From contig JAGPXD010000003.1 of assembly GCA_020746995.1 (NCBI GenBank), positions 3,782,001 through 3,846,000 on the forward strand: a DNA stretch of 64,000 bases. The letters are read 5' to 3'. The notes below the pieces were generated by a model. The model was given only the letters and a program-made list of their open reading frames with translations, was not told the origin of the DNA and ran no database searches. Positions 10,357 to 20,628 of the stretch are shown in pieces. The DNA comes from Plectosphaerella cucumerina. Taxonomy: Eukaryota; Ascomycota; Sordariomycetes; Glomerellales; Plectosphaerellaceae. Position 1 is the stretch's first letter. Every line of letters begins with the position of its first letter. The position numbers and the translations under genes were made by a program.

Positions 10357-12348
10357 ATGGAGCCTGAAAGACCGACATATCGGCACCCGCCTCTCCGCGG
10401 CGCGGCGTCAACACGCCTCCTAAGCCTCCACCGCGACTCCAAGAACACCATCTCCGCCCATCTTCGCTCCTTCGACCTGGACACAAGAAACACCCCTCGC
10501 TTCTCAACACTGTCCTATGAATGGGGCTCACCGCAGTACACCCACGCCATCAACCTCGACGGTCACCGCTTCCCCGTCCTCGACAACCTCTGGCCCATGT
10601 TGAACCTGCTCTGCGACGACGCCAAATTCACCGACCATAAGTGGCTGTGGATCGACTCGATATGTATCAACCAGAACGATGTCCAAGAGCGCGCGTCGCA
10701 GGTCCAGTTGATGCAGCGCATCTTCGCTCAGTCGCAAAAGACCATCGCTTGGCTCGGCGAAGGCTCCCCTGAGATCGAAGAAGGGATTGACTTCATGGCC
10801 ACCCTCGCAAAGTCACACGCCAGGATCATGAAGTTCAGCAACATCAACGACACGAGGGAGGTCCCCGCCGACCTGCGCTTGCCGGACAAGTGGCGGGCGC
10901 TGGGCCGCTTTCTCGACATCAGCTGGTGGCGGCGCATGTGGACGCTGCAGGAGTTTGTCATACCGAAGGATCCGGTGTTGTGCTGCGGGGCCAAACAGGT
11001 CGAAATGTTCACGCTCGAGGCAGGGTTGTCGGCGATTTGGTTCTGTGAGCCGGATAGTTCGCTCATGCGGCCTGGGCTCTGGGCGCTGGCGTGGAGTCGT
11101 CAGAGGCTGAGGCAGTGGCACCATGACAGCAAGTACATCGAACACATGGGGCTCATTGCACTCTTGGCTTATACGAGCTCGAGTGAGGTAACAAACCCCC
11201 GAGACAGGATCTATGGTCTCCTCGGACTCGTCAACAAGGCAGACCGTGAGATGGTTGGGCGGCCAGACTACCTCGCGAGCGTGGAGGACATCTACAAGAG
11301 ACTAGTGAAGTCCTTCATCGAGACGGAGTTCAGCCTCGACATCATCTGTTTCGCACAGATATTCCAAAGGCCGGAGTCTCTCACCGCTGACACTCATCCA
11401 GCCGCCGGTATCTTACCTTCATGGGTGCCGGACTGGAGAGTTCGCTCAGAGCCATACGTCACACCGCTGATGGTTAGCCAGACGGCTAATCGCTTCATTG
11501 GCAACTTCAGGCCGACTGCCTGGCATGGCTGGGAGAACGAGCCTCGCGACGAGAAGTACTGCGCCGACGGCAAAGCTGATTCGGAGGTGATCATTGATTT
11601 GGAAGGGGGGCGCCTGACGTGTCGAGGCTACAGCGTCGGCGAGATCGACGGCATAGGGACAACTCTCAAGTCTGCGGATCATCTCACAGTCGACCAGGAC
11701 GCCCTTCCAATCACCCAGTCGACTTCCGTGTACAACATTCCAAGAGAACGGCCTGCTACAGATGCCGACTCTCTGCTGGCAGAGTCAAGGGAGCTTCTCT
11801 ACAACGTCGTGCGCTGCCTTACACTCGACCGCGAAGATCGCTACCTGACTTTTGAGGCGCCCGGTGACGACTTCGCGAAACAGTTCCTCGACCTCATCAT
11901 CCTCTCCCAGACAAGAGATCCCCAATCTCTCCCCGCCCGTTGCCGCTCGGCCCTGTCCTGGTACAACTTCAACAAACACCTCCTGCTGGGCGGGAAGACC
12001 CTTGAGCAGATCTGTCGGGACTCGATGGGCCCGGGACAGAAAGACAGCAAGGCACTGGTTATGGCCTCCGAGGAGAGCTTCGCTTCGAGGTTGATTGATG
12101 TCACGTCGCCGCTCGCGATGCAGCGGAGGCTGATGACTCTCACTGATGGCACGTTGGGGATGGCGCCGCCTGGGGCAAGAAAGGGGGACATTGCGTGCAT
12201 CTTGCTTGGGTGTAGTGTGCCTGTTGCGTTGAGGATGACGGCGGAGGAGGGGAAGTATTGGTTCATCGGGGAAGTATATCTCCATGAGCTTATGGCCGGC
12301 GAGTTCATGGATCAAGATGAGGAACAGCAGGAGTTTGTATTGGTCTGA
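10357..12348 (+). CDS. HET-domain (heterokaryon incompatibility) protein
   Basis: Single-exon frame of 663 residues. The N-terminal third is a HET domain: FSTLSYEWGSP (about 49-59), LWIDSICINQNDVQERASQ (about 96-114), a WLGEGS turn and the WWRRMWTLQE signature (about 188-197). The rest lacks NACHT, WD or ankyrin repeats and is the usual variable C-terminal region, ending acidic. HET domains mediate self/non-self recognition and can trigger cell death in incompatible heterokaryons. The activity of this copy cannot be inferred. No frame break is visible. Confidence 0.92.
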   Translation: MEPERPTYRHPPLRGAASTRLLSLHRDSKNTISAHLRSFDLDTRNTPRFSTLSYEWGSPQYTHAINLDGHRFPVLDNLWPMLNLLCDDAKFTDHKWLWIDSICINQNDVQERASQVQLMQRIFAQSQKTIAWLGEGSPEIEEGIDFMATLAKSHARIMKFSNINDTREVPADLRLPDKWRALGRFLDISWWRRMWTLQEFVIPKDPVLCCGAKQVEMFTLEAGLSAIWFCEPDSSLMRPGLWALAWSRQRLRQWHHDSKYIEHMGLIALLAYTSSSEVTNPRDRIYGLLGLVNKADREMVGRPDYLASVEDIYKRLVKSFIETEFSLDIICFAQIFQRPESLTADTHPAAGILPSWVPDWRVRSEPYVTPLMVSQTANRFIGNFRPTAWHGWENEPRDEKYCADGKADSEVIIDLEGGRLTCRGYSVGEIDGIGTTLKSADHLTVDQDALPITQSTSVYNIPRERPATDADSLLAESRELLYNVVRCLTLDREDRYLTFEAPGDDFAKQFLDLIILSQTRDPQSLPARCRSALSWYNFNKHLLLGGKTLEQICRDSMGPGQKDSKALVMASEESFASRLIDVTSPLAMQRRLMTLTDGTLGMAPPGARKGDIACILLGCSVPVALRMTAEEGKYWFIGEVYLHELMAGEFMDQDEEQQEFVLV

Positions 12349-12578
12349 GATTCTGAAGAAGCGGCTGAGGAGCGCCTCTCTCCATTCGCAGGGTCCTGGA
12401 CGCAACACTTCTTCCAACCAAAAAGGTATGAGCTTGAGCCGGTAACCACATCGTCCATTTCAATGCCCATGTCGTACGTACGTGCATTACAGCATTCCTT
12501 CAGCGTCATAACGAAACCAAAAACAGCGCAGCCTTGTATCATGATACAATCCTTCCCTCTTCCATCCCCTTTCCCCCT

Positions 12579-12971
12579 TCACGCCAGCATCTGAGCAGCC
12601 GCCAACACACCCAATGCCAAAGCCATAATCCCCTTGACACTCGGCACCTCCGCCGTCCCGGCCCCAAGCTGCACGCCAGTAATCACAAATCTCTCGTCGG
12701 GTGCCCCACGCTCCAGGCACTTGTCCACTGCCACAGACAGGGAGCCTTCGTCAACGGGATCCTTGATGTCTTCCACAAAATCGTCGGGCAGCTCGCACCA
12801 CAGGGTACAGTTGCCGTCACCTGCGCGATGGACCTCGCTTGACCCGCAGCATGATTCCATGGCGGCTATGGAGCCATTGCCAGTGTTGGGGATGAGGACG
12901 GCGTAGACGCCTTCGGGGACGCCAACGGACTGGGCGGTTGGGAGGGTGTTGTTTGCGCAGTTGGTGGACAT
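12579..12971 (-). CDS. Small cysteine-containing protein with hydrophobic C-terminus
   Basis: A 130-residue single-exon frame. A conserved-looking cysteine pattern (one near the N-terminus, a CC pair, then a C..WCEL-like segment and a later C) suggests disulfides. The last 20 residues (GIMALALGVLAAAQMLA) form a hydrophobic tail, as in GPI- or tail-anchored proteins. No N-terminal signal peptide is visible from this Met, which is odd for a disulfide-rich protein. A missing 5' exon is possible. Similar small proteins with CC and WCE motifs occur in many ascomycetes without known function. Confidence 0.6.
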   Translation of the reverse strand: MSTNCANNTLPTAQSVGVPEGVYAVLIPNTGNGSIAAMESCCGSSEVHRAGDGNCTLWCELPDDFVEDIKDPVDEGSLSVAVDKCLERGAPDERFVITGVQLGAGTAEVPSVKGIMALALGVLAAAQMLA

Positions 12972-13595
12972 GGCTGTTTTGGAGGGGGGTTTGGTATGGT
13001 AACTTGGTGAACCAGAAAGGGGAAGATGAGAAAAATGTCCCTTTATTTGTTCTCAACTGAGAAATCACGGCTTGGTATGTGCGACCAGGCCGGAGGCCCA
13101 TGATGTCACAGTTCCACGAAGGATCGCGCTGACCTTGGATCACCGCCTTGGCAACCCAGTCAGCTCGGTGATCTGCCACAGGATTGGGGCAGGGCTGGGG
13201 TTCCCCGGACTACCTGGAATCCCAGACAGGGCATCGTGTTACTAAATTGGCAGAATATGTCAAAGGAGCCGACTGTGGGTGACATTGGGCACAACACCAC
13301 GATCCTTCTTGGCAATCGTGCCCTGTGTCTCGCCCTGGTGTCTTGACTCCTGCGCCTCTCGCGACGTGGCATGCACACCTTCCCTCAGACCAACCTGGAA
13401 GCTACCAGGGTCGTGGTAGCATTGGAGTCAGATTGTGGCTGATGAGGAGAATCCGTCAGCTCCAAATCAAATCACTGCCACTGTACCTCGGCTCGCCTCC
13501 GCACCACCTCACATGCAGCTGTCCGTCTCACCACTGGCACCCCTCGGACTCCTCACAACCGGGACATCCTCCTCCCTTACATCACCATCGCCGCA
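12972..13595. other. Non-coding divergent spacer
   Basis: This separates the minus-strand small protein from the plus-strand acyl-CoA dehydrogenase. No supported gene or repeat. Confidence 0.5.
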
Positions 13596-14933
13596 ATGCC
13601 ACCGGACCCCAAGCTCCAGCTCGACGCACACATCCCCTGGAGCGAGCCAGCGTGGCTTCGCACAGGCGTGTCGCCCTATTACAATGACTCCCACCGTCGC
13701 CTCCAGCGAAGCATCCGCGAGTACATCGACTCCAAAATCTTGCCCTCCGCCCCGGAATGGGAAGACGCCGGGGAGGTCCCTGCCGCCGTCGCCGCAGACT
13801 ATTGCAGGTCCGGCATCCCCTTCGATGATATCCCCCCTTCCTACCGGCCGTCCTCCATTCCCGACCTCGCCGGCGAAGGACCCCGCGATGCCTTCCACGC
13901 CCTCATCACCATGGACGAGCTCAGCCGCGTCGAGGGCGGCGTCGGCATAGGTCTCGGCGGCGCTTCCGTCATCGGCGCCCCTCCCATTGTTCACCACGGC
14001 TCTCCTGAGCAGAAAGACCGCTGGCTCCCTGGCCTCTTCTCGCGCCAGACGAGCTTCTGCCTTGGCGTGACTGAGCCGACCGGTGGTTCCGACGTTGCCG
14101 GCCTTCGCACCACGGCCGAGCTCTCGCCCGACGGAACGACGTACCGCGTGAACGGCGTCAAGAAATGGATCACCGGCGCCCCTTGGGCCACGCACATGAC
14201 CACTGCCGTCCGTACAGGGGGCCCTGGTGCAAAGGGCATCTCCGTGCTGGTCATCCCACTGTCTTCGCCCGGCGTCACGGTGCGCCGCATTCGCAACAGC
14301 GGCCAGAACGCCGGCGGGGCCAGTTTCGTCGAGCTCGAAGATGTCGACGTGCCGGCTGCTAACCTCCTTGGTAAGGAGGGCGCCGGCTTTCCCATCATAA
14401 TGAGCAACTTCAACCGCGAGCGGTACACCCTCGCGGTGCAGTGCAACCGGAAGAGCCGAACGTGTCTGGCTTCGGCACACGACTATGCCCGTCGCCGGGA
14501 GACGTTCGGCCGACCGCTGATGGCGAACCAGGTCATCCGCAGGAAGCTCGTCGAGCTCGCGCATCGCGTCGAAGCGCACTGGGCCTGGCTGGAGCAGGTT
14601 GCGTACGCTGTGTCGACGTCGCCGGCCGGCTGGCAGGATCCGGCAGTTGCGAGCCCCATCGCCCTGCTCAAGGTGCAGGGCGGACAGATGCTGGAGCTAG
14701 CTGCTCGCGAGGCCCAGCAGGTGTTCGGAGGTGCTGGCTACCAGAGAGCCGGCCCGGGGTCGACAGTCGAGCAGATCTCGCGGGACTTACGAATGATGGT
14801 AAGTGTGGGAAGTTGTCGGATGGAAGTTCTTGCTGACTTTGTTTAGGTCGTCGGAGGAGGCAGCGAGGAGATTCTAGTTGATTTGATAGTGAGGCAAGAA
14901 GAGGCGGCATCAGCCCGGAAGGCCAAGATTTAG
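13596..14933 (+). CDS. Acyl-CoA dehydrogenase family protein
   Basis: Two exons, 13596-14798 and 14847-14933, with a 48-bp intron (GTAAGT...TTTAG), giving 429 residues. Without splicing the C-terminus would be lost. ACAD features in order: an N-terminal helical region, LGVTEPTGGSDVAG at the FAD/substrate site (about 150-165), KKWITG, a middle beta-domain, then RRRETFGRPL and the C-terminal helical bundle with FGGAGY and STVEQISRDLRMMVVGGGSEEIL. The flavoenzyme would oxidise an acyl-CoA thioester. The C-terminus -KAKI is not a clear PTS1 and no mitochondrial presequence is evident, so location is open. Confidence 0.9.
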
Positions 14934-15059
14934 GGGAAAGTCGCCATCCAAGGTTAATTATGATCACTCTCTTCATGTCGAAGCTCTATGCAAGCACGGT
15001 GAGGTTGATGACCACTTGTGAAGAGAGAGTAGTAGAACCGGTGTACCATTGCTCCTAAC

Positions 15060-15560
15060 TCCTGACTCCTGACCCCGAACGCCGAACTCAGAACGCCGAA
15101 CTCTAAACGCCTGTACCTGAACGCCATGTCTGAACGCCGTCTAACGCCTTTTGAACGCCTTTCCCCAAACGCCGTCTGAACGCCTTGAACCCGAACTCCG
15201 TATCCGAACGCCGAAAGACCCAAATCCCAAGTATTACCTTCCTTCCCTGCCTCACGCCTGAACTCCTGAGAACTCCGGTTGAAGCAGACCCATTACCCAT
15301 GTTCGAAACAGAACCCAGACCCAGAAGCAGACCCAGAAGCAGACCCTTGAAAAGCAGACCCAGAAGCAGACCCAGAAGCAGACCCTTGAAAAGCAGACCC
15401 AGAAGCAGACCCTTGAAAAGCAGACCCAGAAGCAGACCCAGAAAACCCAGAAGCGAATCCTCAAGAAGAAAAGCAGACCCAGAAGACAGACCCAAACCCA
15501 CAAGAAAGAAGCCATCTCCAAACGCCAAAGCAAGTCCCAAACTCCGAATCAGACCCAAAC
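15060..15560. repeat. Minisatellite-like repeat tract
   Basis: From about 15077 to 15212 the hexamer AACGCC recurs roughly ten times at irregular spacing, often in GAACGCCG. From about 15305 to 15455 a 12-bp unit (AGCAGACCCAGA) and a 15-bp unit (AGCAGACCCTTGAAA) alternate. Long ORFs cross the tract on both strands only because the units are multiples of three. The rest of the 14934-15754 spacer has no gene. Confidence 0.75.
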
Positions 15561-15754
15561 GCCTACCCAGAAAGAGCGTAGTCTAACATCTATCAGACTC
15601 AAGGAAACAATCTAGTAAAGATCGTGGTCGTCCAAGATGCTCTTTGCACCCGGCTCATTCCCGTTCTATCGTCGGACCCGTAAGGAATACTGTCGTGAAA
15701 AAGGGCGTACAAAGGAGCGTGTCGAAGTTCGTTTCGAAGAGAGGCTTTCATCCC

Positions 15755-16411
15755 CTAAACCCCAAACATGGACCCAATCATCTCCAGAGCGCGGGCCACA
15801 ACACCGCCGCTCGGGTCGTCATCGCCGTCGCCGTTGCTGTAGCCCCCATCGTCGAGGACGACTGATTCGGTGGCGATGACCACAAAGGACGACGTGGCCG
15901 TCGAGTTGAGTATGGCGGTGCCGTTGAGTATATCGGTGCCGTTGAGGGTGCTGTTACCCGCAGATCCCGGGAAGGGGACGAAGGGCGGGCTCGTAGGGGT
16001 CGGGGTGAGGATCGAGGTCGAGCAGTCCTTGCCGCCGCGTCCGCGACCTCGCCCTCGACCACGGCCGCGATCTTTCCCGCTGTCGCGGCTGTGCCACCAG
16101 CCATCATCGTCGTCATCATCATCGTCGTCGTCATCGTCATCATCGTCATCGTCGTAGTCGTCGTCGTAATCATCCTCGTCTTCGTAATCATCCTCGTCCT
16201 CGTCTTCGTAAGGAACGACGACGACGACAGTGTCTTCTTTGCCGGACCCGCCGCGGGCGACAAGCCCGGCACCCTCAGCCTTAACAGGAGCAGTGTCGTC
16301 GGTGACGAGGAAGCGGGCAGTTATGGCGTCGAGGACAGCATCAGGGCCGGGGAGGGCGTTGGCTGCCGTGGCGGCGGACAGAACGGCGAGGATGGACGAG
16401 GAAGTCTTCAT
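15755..16411 (-). CDS. Secreted low-complexity protein with Asp block and Arg-Gly repeat
   Basis: A 218-residue frame starting with a clear signal peptide (MKTSSSILAVLSAATAANA, cleavage near 20). After about 60 residues follows an Asp/Glu/Tyr block ending in an uninterrupted Asp run (about 85-103), then GWW, then an (RG)n segment, a single Cys, and a Ser/Thr/Asn-rich region with N-glycosylation sequons (NST, NGT). Opposite-charge blocks in one small secreted protein are unusual. The family is not recognised. A 49-bp 5'-UTR intron (16416-16464, GTAAGT...CTCAG) appears to end just before the ATG. Confidence 0.68.
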   Translation of the reverse strand: MKTSSSILAVLSAATAANALPGPDAVLDAITARFLVTDDTAPVKAEGAGLVARGGSGKEDTVVVVVPYEDEDEDDYEDEDDYDDDYDDDDDDDDDDDDDDDDDGWWHSRDSGKDRGRGRGRGRGRGGKDCSTSILTPTPTSPPFVPFPGSAGNSTLNGTDILNGTAILNSTATSSFVVIATESVVLDDGGYSNGDGDDDPSGGVVARALEMIGSMFGV

Positions 16412-16593
16412 TTTTCTGAGGGGTGTTAGTCTTCACTCACAGCCAGCGATAGGGAGTGACTTACATCGATAACAAAAAGCTTGAAGGAAACGTTTGAGCG
16501 AGTGTTGTCAAGTTGGTCGAGTGAGTGTCTGAGTAGGCTGCGATGAATGGCCTGGAGAAGGGAATGAAGCCGAGACAGGGGCAGTTGACGATG

Positions 16594-16602
16594 TCTTATA
16601 TA
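16594..16602 (-). promoter_or_regulatory. TATA box of the secreted Asp-rich protein gene
   Basis: TATATAAG on the minus strand about 185 bp before the ATG at 16411. A 5'-UTR intron of about 49 bp lies between. This supports the minus-strand gene rather than the antisense ORFs. Confidence 0.45.
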
Positions 16603-16609
16603 TTCCGCA

Positions 16610-17571
16610 TGCCTCTGACCAACACGCTGTTCTTTCAACACTTTCCTTCCCCAGCTTCTCACCGTTCTTTTCCAGCTCCTCGGGTCCAGCTCATTGTCCT
16701 CCATGCTCTGGAACCTCAACCATCACCAAGTCCACGTACTCCCCCACGCCTGATCTGGACCCCAGCCGCCCCGAATAGGTTACCCCCTGGCGCGGGCCGG
16801 CGGCGGTATGTGGGAGCTGGCCTCGCCGGGCCCGATGCGGCCTGGACCCCTTTGTCGTCCGGCTCGGCAGCCCTAGGGCAAAGCTTAAGGCGGGCTGACT
16901 TGGGAGGAGGAGCTATGGCGGGCGGGGGCGGCGAACAATGAGGGGACCGGTTCTAGTGGCAGGTTGAGCTGCTGCGCTGGGAGAAGGAGAGAGAGAAAGA
17001 GCGAAAGGGCTCCAGGGACCTGATCTGGACCAGGTCGAGGGTCGTGGTGTTGCGGTTTTGGCTTTCCACCGGAGTGCGCCAGCGGGGGAGGGGACTCTGC
17101 AGCCCTTCTCGGATGTTTATTTTCAGCTGGCTCGCCTCGAGCGACGCCCGATCGGTGTCGAGGCCGCTCTTCGGAGGCGGCCGAGGGAGGGCACCGCACC
17201 GGGCAGCGGGAGACTATCTGTCCCCAACATCGGATTTGCCATGCGGCAGAGCTGGATGAACATATCGCGACGACATGGTGCCTCGTGAGTGTCCGAGTTG
17301 TCCGACCGCCGTACTATCGATACCTACCTGAAGGGTACATATCTTCAGACGGCCAGGGCCCCTGGGGGCCGTCCTGTCGAGGGTCCGGGATCGAGACAAG
17401 TCCATGAATCTCGGATGAGGGCGGGCCTTGCCGAATCCGGGACGGGACAAAGAGTCCCCTCAACGGCCCCTCCCAGCGTTCTGGAGCACTGTCTCACATG
17501 CTTCAGAGCCGTAGAACATCACCACGCTTCACACCTTCTACCCTAGGGCCTCACCCTTTTGGTCTTCCGCC
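16610..17571. other. Non-coding spacer
   Basis: GC-rich spacer between the secreted protein gene promoter and the 3' end of the phosphotransferase gene. Short overlapping ORFs only, none recognised. Confidence 0.45.
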
Positions 17572-18774
17572 TCACGCCTTCGGCCCTAGACCCTCGACCT
17601 CCCTCTTCAGCCAGGCTCGCCACCCTACATCGGCGAGCACATGCCTCGTCCTGGCCTCAAGCCATTCGGTGTTTCCCCAGAACCCCCACGACGCCTGAAA
17701 CCGACACCAGTCGACCAGCGCCGTCTCCCAATGCCTCACAAACTCGACCCACGCATAAGCTCGGCCGCCCTCCGTCAGCGCATCGTGATACCGCTCCAAC
17801 AAGTCGGCCTCGCCATCTCCCATCGGCAACCGCATCGGCAGTGAGGGGCGATCGGTGAGCATGTTGAAGGGCACGGAGCAGGTGAATAGCTTGGCCAGGT
17901 CACAGGCGCCGAAGCCGAGACCGACGTATTGGAAGTCGAAGAAGGCCACGGCGTCGCCCGAGGATGTTGTGAAGAGGTTTTCCGATTTGACATCGCCGTG
18001 AATGAGCGTCTCGGACGGCCGACCGCGTGGGGTGAGGAAAGCGGCGACAGCCTCGGCGACAGACATGTCGAGGCCCTCGAAGGGGTCACAGAAAGCGGGA
18101 GACCATTCGAATGAGCGGTCCCGCGCGAGAGAGCCGTACTCTTTCCGGCGGGTGGCAAGGTAGGTATACCCTCCGTTGAGCCACAGGGCGTCTCCTCGGG
18201 ATGTACCCGTCCTGCGGCGCTCCTCCTCCTCGAAAGGCGGAAGGAGATACCTACCGAGATCCTCCCTCGTTGACTCCCACGAGCGGCGGTGGAAGGTGGC
18301 GAGCCAGTTGATGGCGGCATAAACCTGGCGGTCGCTGAGGACGGCTCGCTTCTCCCCTGCGACGGGGAAAGAAGGCCGAAGGTCCGTCATGAGGGTGGCG
18401 GTAAGGCCTCGCAGCTCCTTGGCGCGCGGTCGCCCGTCCATGTCGGCGGTTGATGCAAGGCATCGGGCGACGGCGGCGTCGGGACCGAGGCTGGGGGCGA
18501 TATCGCGGTAGAAGATCTGCTCGACCTCGTAGCTGAGCATCTTGCGGAGGTGGCCCTCGTCCATGGCGCGGGGGCTTCCGGGTGGCGCGATGAGTTTGAG
18601 AATGAGATCCGTGGGATGGGATGAGGAGCCTGATGTCTTGGATGGTCTGGCGGTGACGGCGCAGATGTGGCCGTAACCTGCCCAGAGCGACTGAAGCTCA
18701 ACGCAGCAGACGAGCTCGAGGTCTAGCCATGAGAGCATGATCTCCGCGACCTTGTGAGGGTCTGTGAGTGGCAT
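17572..18774 (-). CDS. APH/choline-kinase-like phosphotransferase
   Basis: Single-exon frame of 400 residues from the Met at 18774 (MPLTDPHKV). The frame stays open upstream to 18996, but that extension runs into the transposon terminal repeat and is not part of the ancestral gene. LIHGDVKSENLF with His259 and Asp261 is the catalytic loop of aminoglycoside-phosphotransferase/EcKinase-type kinases, and FFDFQYVGLG is the metal-binding D-F-Q segment. The protein would phosphorylate a small hydroxylated molecule, substrate unknown. The Fot1-like transposon begins 125 bp upstream of the start codon, so the promoter is probably altered. Confidence 0.85.
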   Translation of the reverse strand: MPLTDPHKVAEIMLSWLDLELVCCVELQSLWAGYGHICAVTARPSKTSGSSSHPTDLILKLIAPPGSPRAMDEGHLRKMLSYEVEQIFYRDIAPSLGPDAAVARCLASTADMDGRPRAKELRGLTATLMTDLRPSFPVAGEKRAVLSDRQVYAAINWLATFHRRSWESTREDLGRYLLPPFEEEERRRTGTSRGDALWLNGGYTYLATRRKEYGSLARDRSFEWSPAFCDPFEGLDMSVAEAVAAFLTPRGRPSETLIHGDVKSENLFTTSSGDAVAFFDFQYVGLGFGACDLAKLFTCSVPFNMLTDRPSLPMRLPMGDGEADLLERYHDALTEGGRAYAWVEFVRHWETALVDWCRFQASWGFWGNTEWLEARTRHVLADVGWRAWLKREVEGLGPKA

Positions 18775-18899
18775 TGTGGAATCAGGGGGAAGTTTGGCGA
18801 TGAGAGTTGAAGGGGAAAAAGCGATGTGCTGATGCTGGGAGCTGCTCCCCTCGACTGGTTTGATGGTGAAGCTGGAGTGCCAAAATCGAGTTGGCGATA

Positions 18900-18979
18900 A
18901 CGTAATCCACCACCGAGTGGCCCAAACCACCGAGTAGCCCAGCCAGCCTATATTCCACGGATCCAGGCTATCGTTACGC
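18900..18979 (+). repeat. Left terminal inverted repeat of the Fot1-like transposon
   Basis: Begins ACGTAATCCACCACCGAGTG and is the inverted match of 34935-35014. Two tandem copies of CCACCGAGTGGCC-like sequence lie within it, likely transposase-binding sites. Confidence 0.93.
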
Positions 18980-19008
18980 AACGGTATAATAGTCAATTAA
19001 AATAAAAG

Positions 19009-20097
19009 CTACTCATCACTATCCGATAATAACAGAGCAACCTACTAACAAGTTCTCGCGTTATAACTAGTCTTTCCGCAGACGCCACAGCACCGTTTCT
19101 TCGGCGCGGCCCGTGTCGATAGTCCCGGATTTTAACACGTTTCCTCCTTTACCTGAGAATCTACCTCCCTCTAGGCAATCTAGTCCTATCCCTCGCCTAG
19201 AGTAAGGCTTCCTCCTTTCCGTAGTTATATTTTTTTAGCCCTCCGTCGTCGACTAAGTATCGTATTCTCCTCTCGAAGGATCGCGTTCTCCGACTTTAAA
19301 AGAGTAATCTAGTATATTACACCGTATATACCTCTCGAGAACTACTCGATAGTATCTAAAATTAATAACAGTAAGCTACTCTTATAACGGCTAATCCGAC
19401 CTTTAATAAAATCGGACTACAAATAAGCCTCTACAGCGGTTATAGGCGTTTAGGAAGTCTATAGTTCGGGTAGGCTGTAAGACAACCCCGGCGGCGTTAG
19501 CGTCTTTAACTTTATATCCAGCTTCGAGAGAACCACTACCGGGTTATAGGGTATAAGCCCTACCCCTCGAAACCCGCCCTAGATATTTTTTTCCGTTATT
19601 ATATCTCGAAATATAGCGGAAAACACAGGTAGGAAGTCCTCCTTCGTAATATAACTTATACCGGCCTTTATCTTAATCTCGATTTATCGACCGTACGCTT
19701 TCTTCAGCAGGCCGAAACAACTAATATCGAGAGGTTAGAGTAGATACAACGAGTAAGGGGGTATACAGAGTATAATAATATTATTATCCTTATAGTAAAG
19801 CTCGAATTCGACGGAGTAGTAACTTTCGTAGCCGTCTAGAATAAAGACGCGATACCCGCCCGACTTTCTAGTTTTTATATATCAGTTAAAATACCGAATC
19901 TAATCGATACTAATTTCGTTTATTATCTAGCCGTTTAGAGACGTTACGATCCTCTAGTCGCGTAGAATCATATCGTCTTAGTACTAAGTCGAGAGGTAAT
20001 ATTTACCCGTAACCACCACGTACGGCGGGACGTAGAAACCGGTCGCGCTAACGCCCTGGATTACTATAACCTATTCCCGATTACCCGGCTACCTTAT
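19009..20097 (-). pseudogene. Fot1/pogo transposase, C-terminal part (RIP-inactivated)
   Basis: Read on the minus strand, the frame shows the DDE core after the retroelement break: VIQGVSATGFYVPPYVV, ILDGYES carrying the second Asp, PPYSLYLL.PLD with a TAG in place of Gln, and NI.GGF.GVGLIPYNP. It ends with a CCHC-like knuckle CGVCGKT and a stop at 19009-19011. Many TAG/TAA stops are explained by C-to-T or G-to-A changes. The N-terminal part lies at 34352-34915, separated by the 14-kb retroelement insertion. Confidence 0.88.
20093..20097 (+). repeat. Target-site duplication (CTTAT), left copy
   Basis: The identical 5-mer lies at 34347-34351, directly outside the outer 3' LTR. Five-base duplications are normal for Ty3/gypsy integrases. 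Confidence 0.9.
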
Positions 20098-20628
20098 TAT
20101 AACGCCTAAGCAGGCCGCAGGTCACTCGGCCCAAGACCCCGCGGAAACCAACCCCCTTAGGTAATCAGGCGTACGGGCTAAGTGCGGACTATGGATCACG
20201 AACGCTAAGAGAGTAAGCCTGTTCGATACTCTACTCCGGGTTCGCCGTAGATACCCCAGATATTCGACAAACAGACAGGGGCTATTATTATACAATATAG
20301 ATTACGGTTATCACAATAGTAATCTAACAGTCGGATCACGACGGATTACAAAGTAATCTAGTATAATCCCTAGGAACCTCCGTCTATATAAGATACTACC
20401 TCGTAGTATATAACTCTACCTAGATTCACGATAGTAATTAATTTAAGTCTTTATTAGAAACCTCCTTAACCTATAGTAAAAAAGCGTAACGCTTTACGAT
20501 ATCACGATAAGTACGATAATAACGGCTACAACGTATTATTCCTTAGTTACCTAGCACGTACTACTAGTATATACTACCGCCTCTCTAGACTACTTTCCTC
20601 TATTTAGGACTATACCTAGGTTATAATA
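20098..20628 (+). repeat. Outer retroelement 5' LTR
   Basis: 531 bp, starts TATAACGCC (ancestral TGTAACG...) and ends ATAATA (ancestral GTAACA). Same length and alignment as the other three LTRs in the island. Confidence 0.93.

Noticed and set aside
15103..15558. 151-codon minus-strand ORF with Leu/Gly/Phe repeats
   Set aside because: Produced by the minisatellite, whose unit lengths are multiples of three. The plus strand gives an equally open Arg/Pro repeat.
18775..18996. Upstream in-frame extension of the phosphotransferase
   Set aside because: It runs through the transposon terminal repeat, so it cannot be ancestral coding sequence. The Met at 18774 starts the plausible protein.
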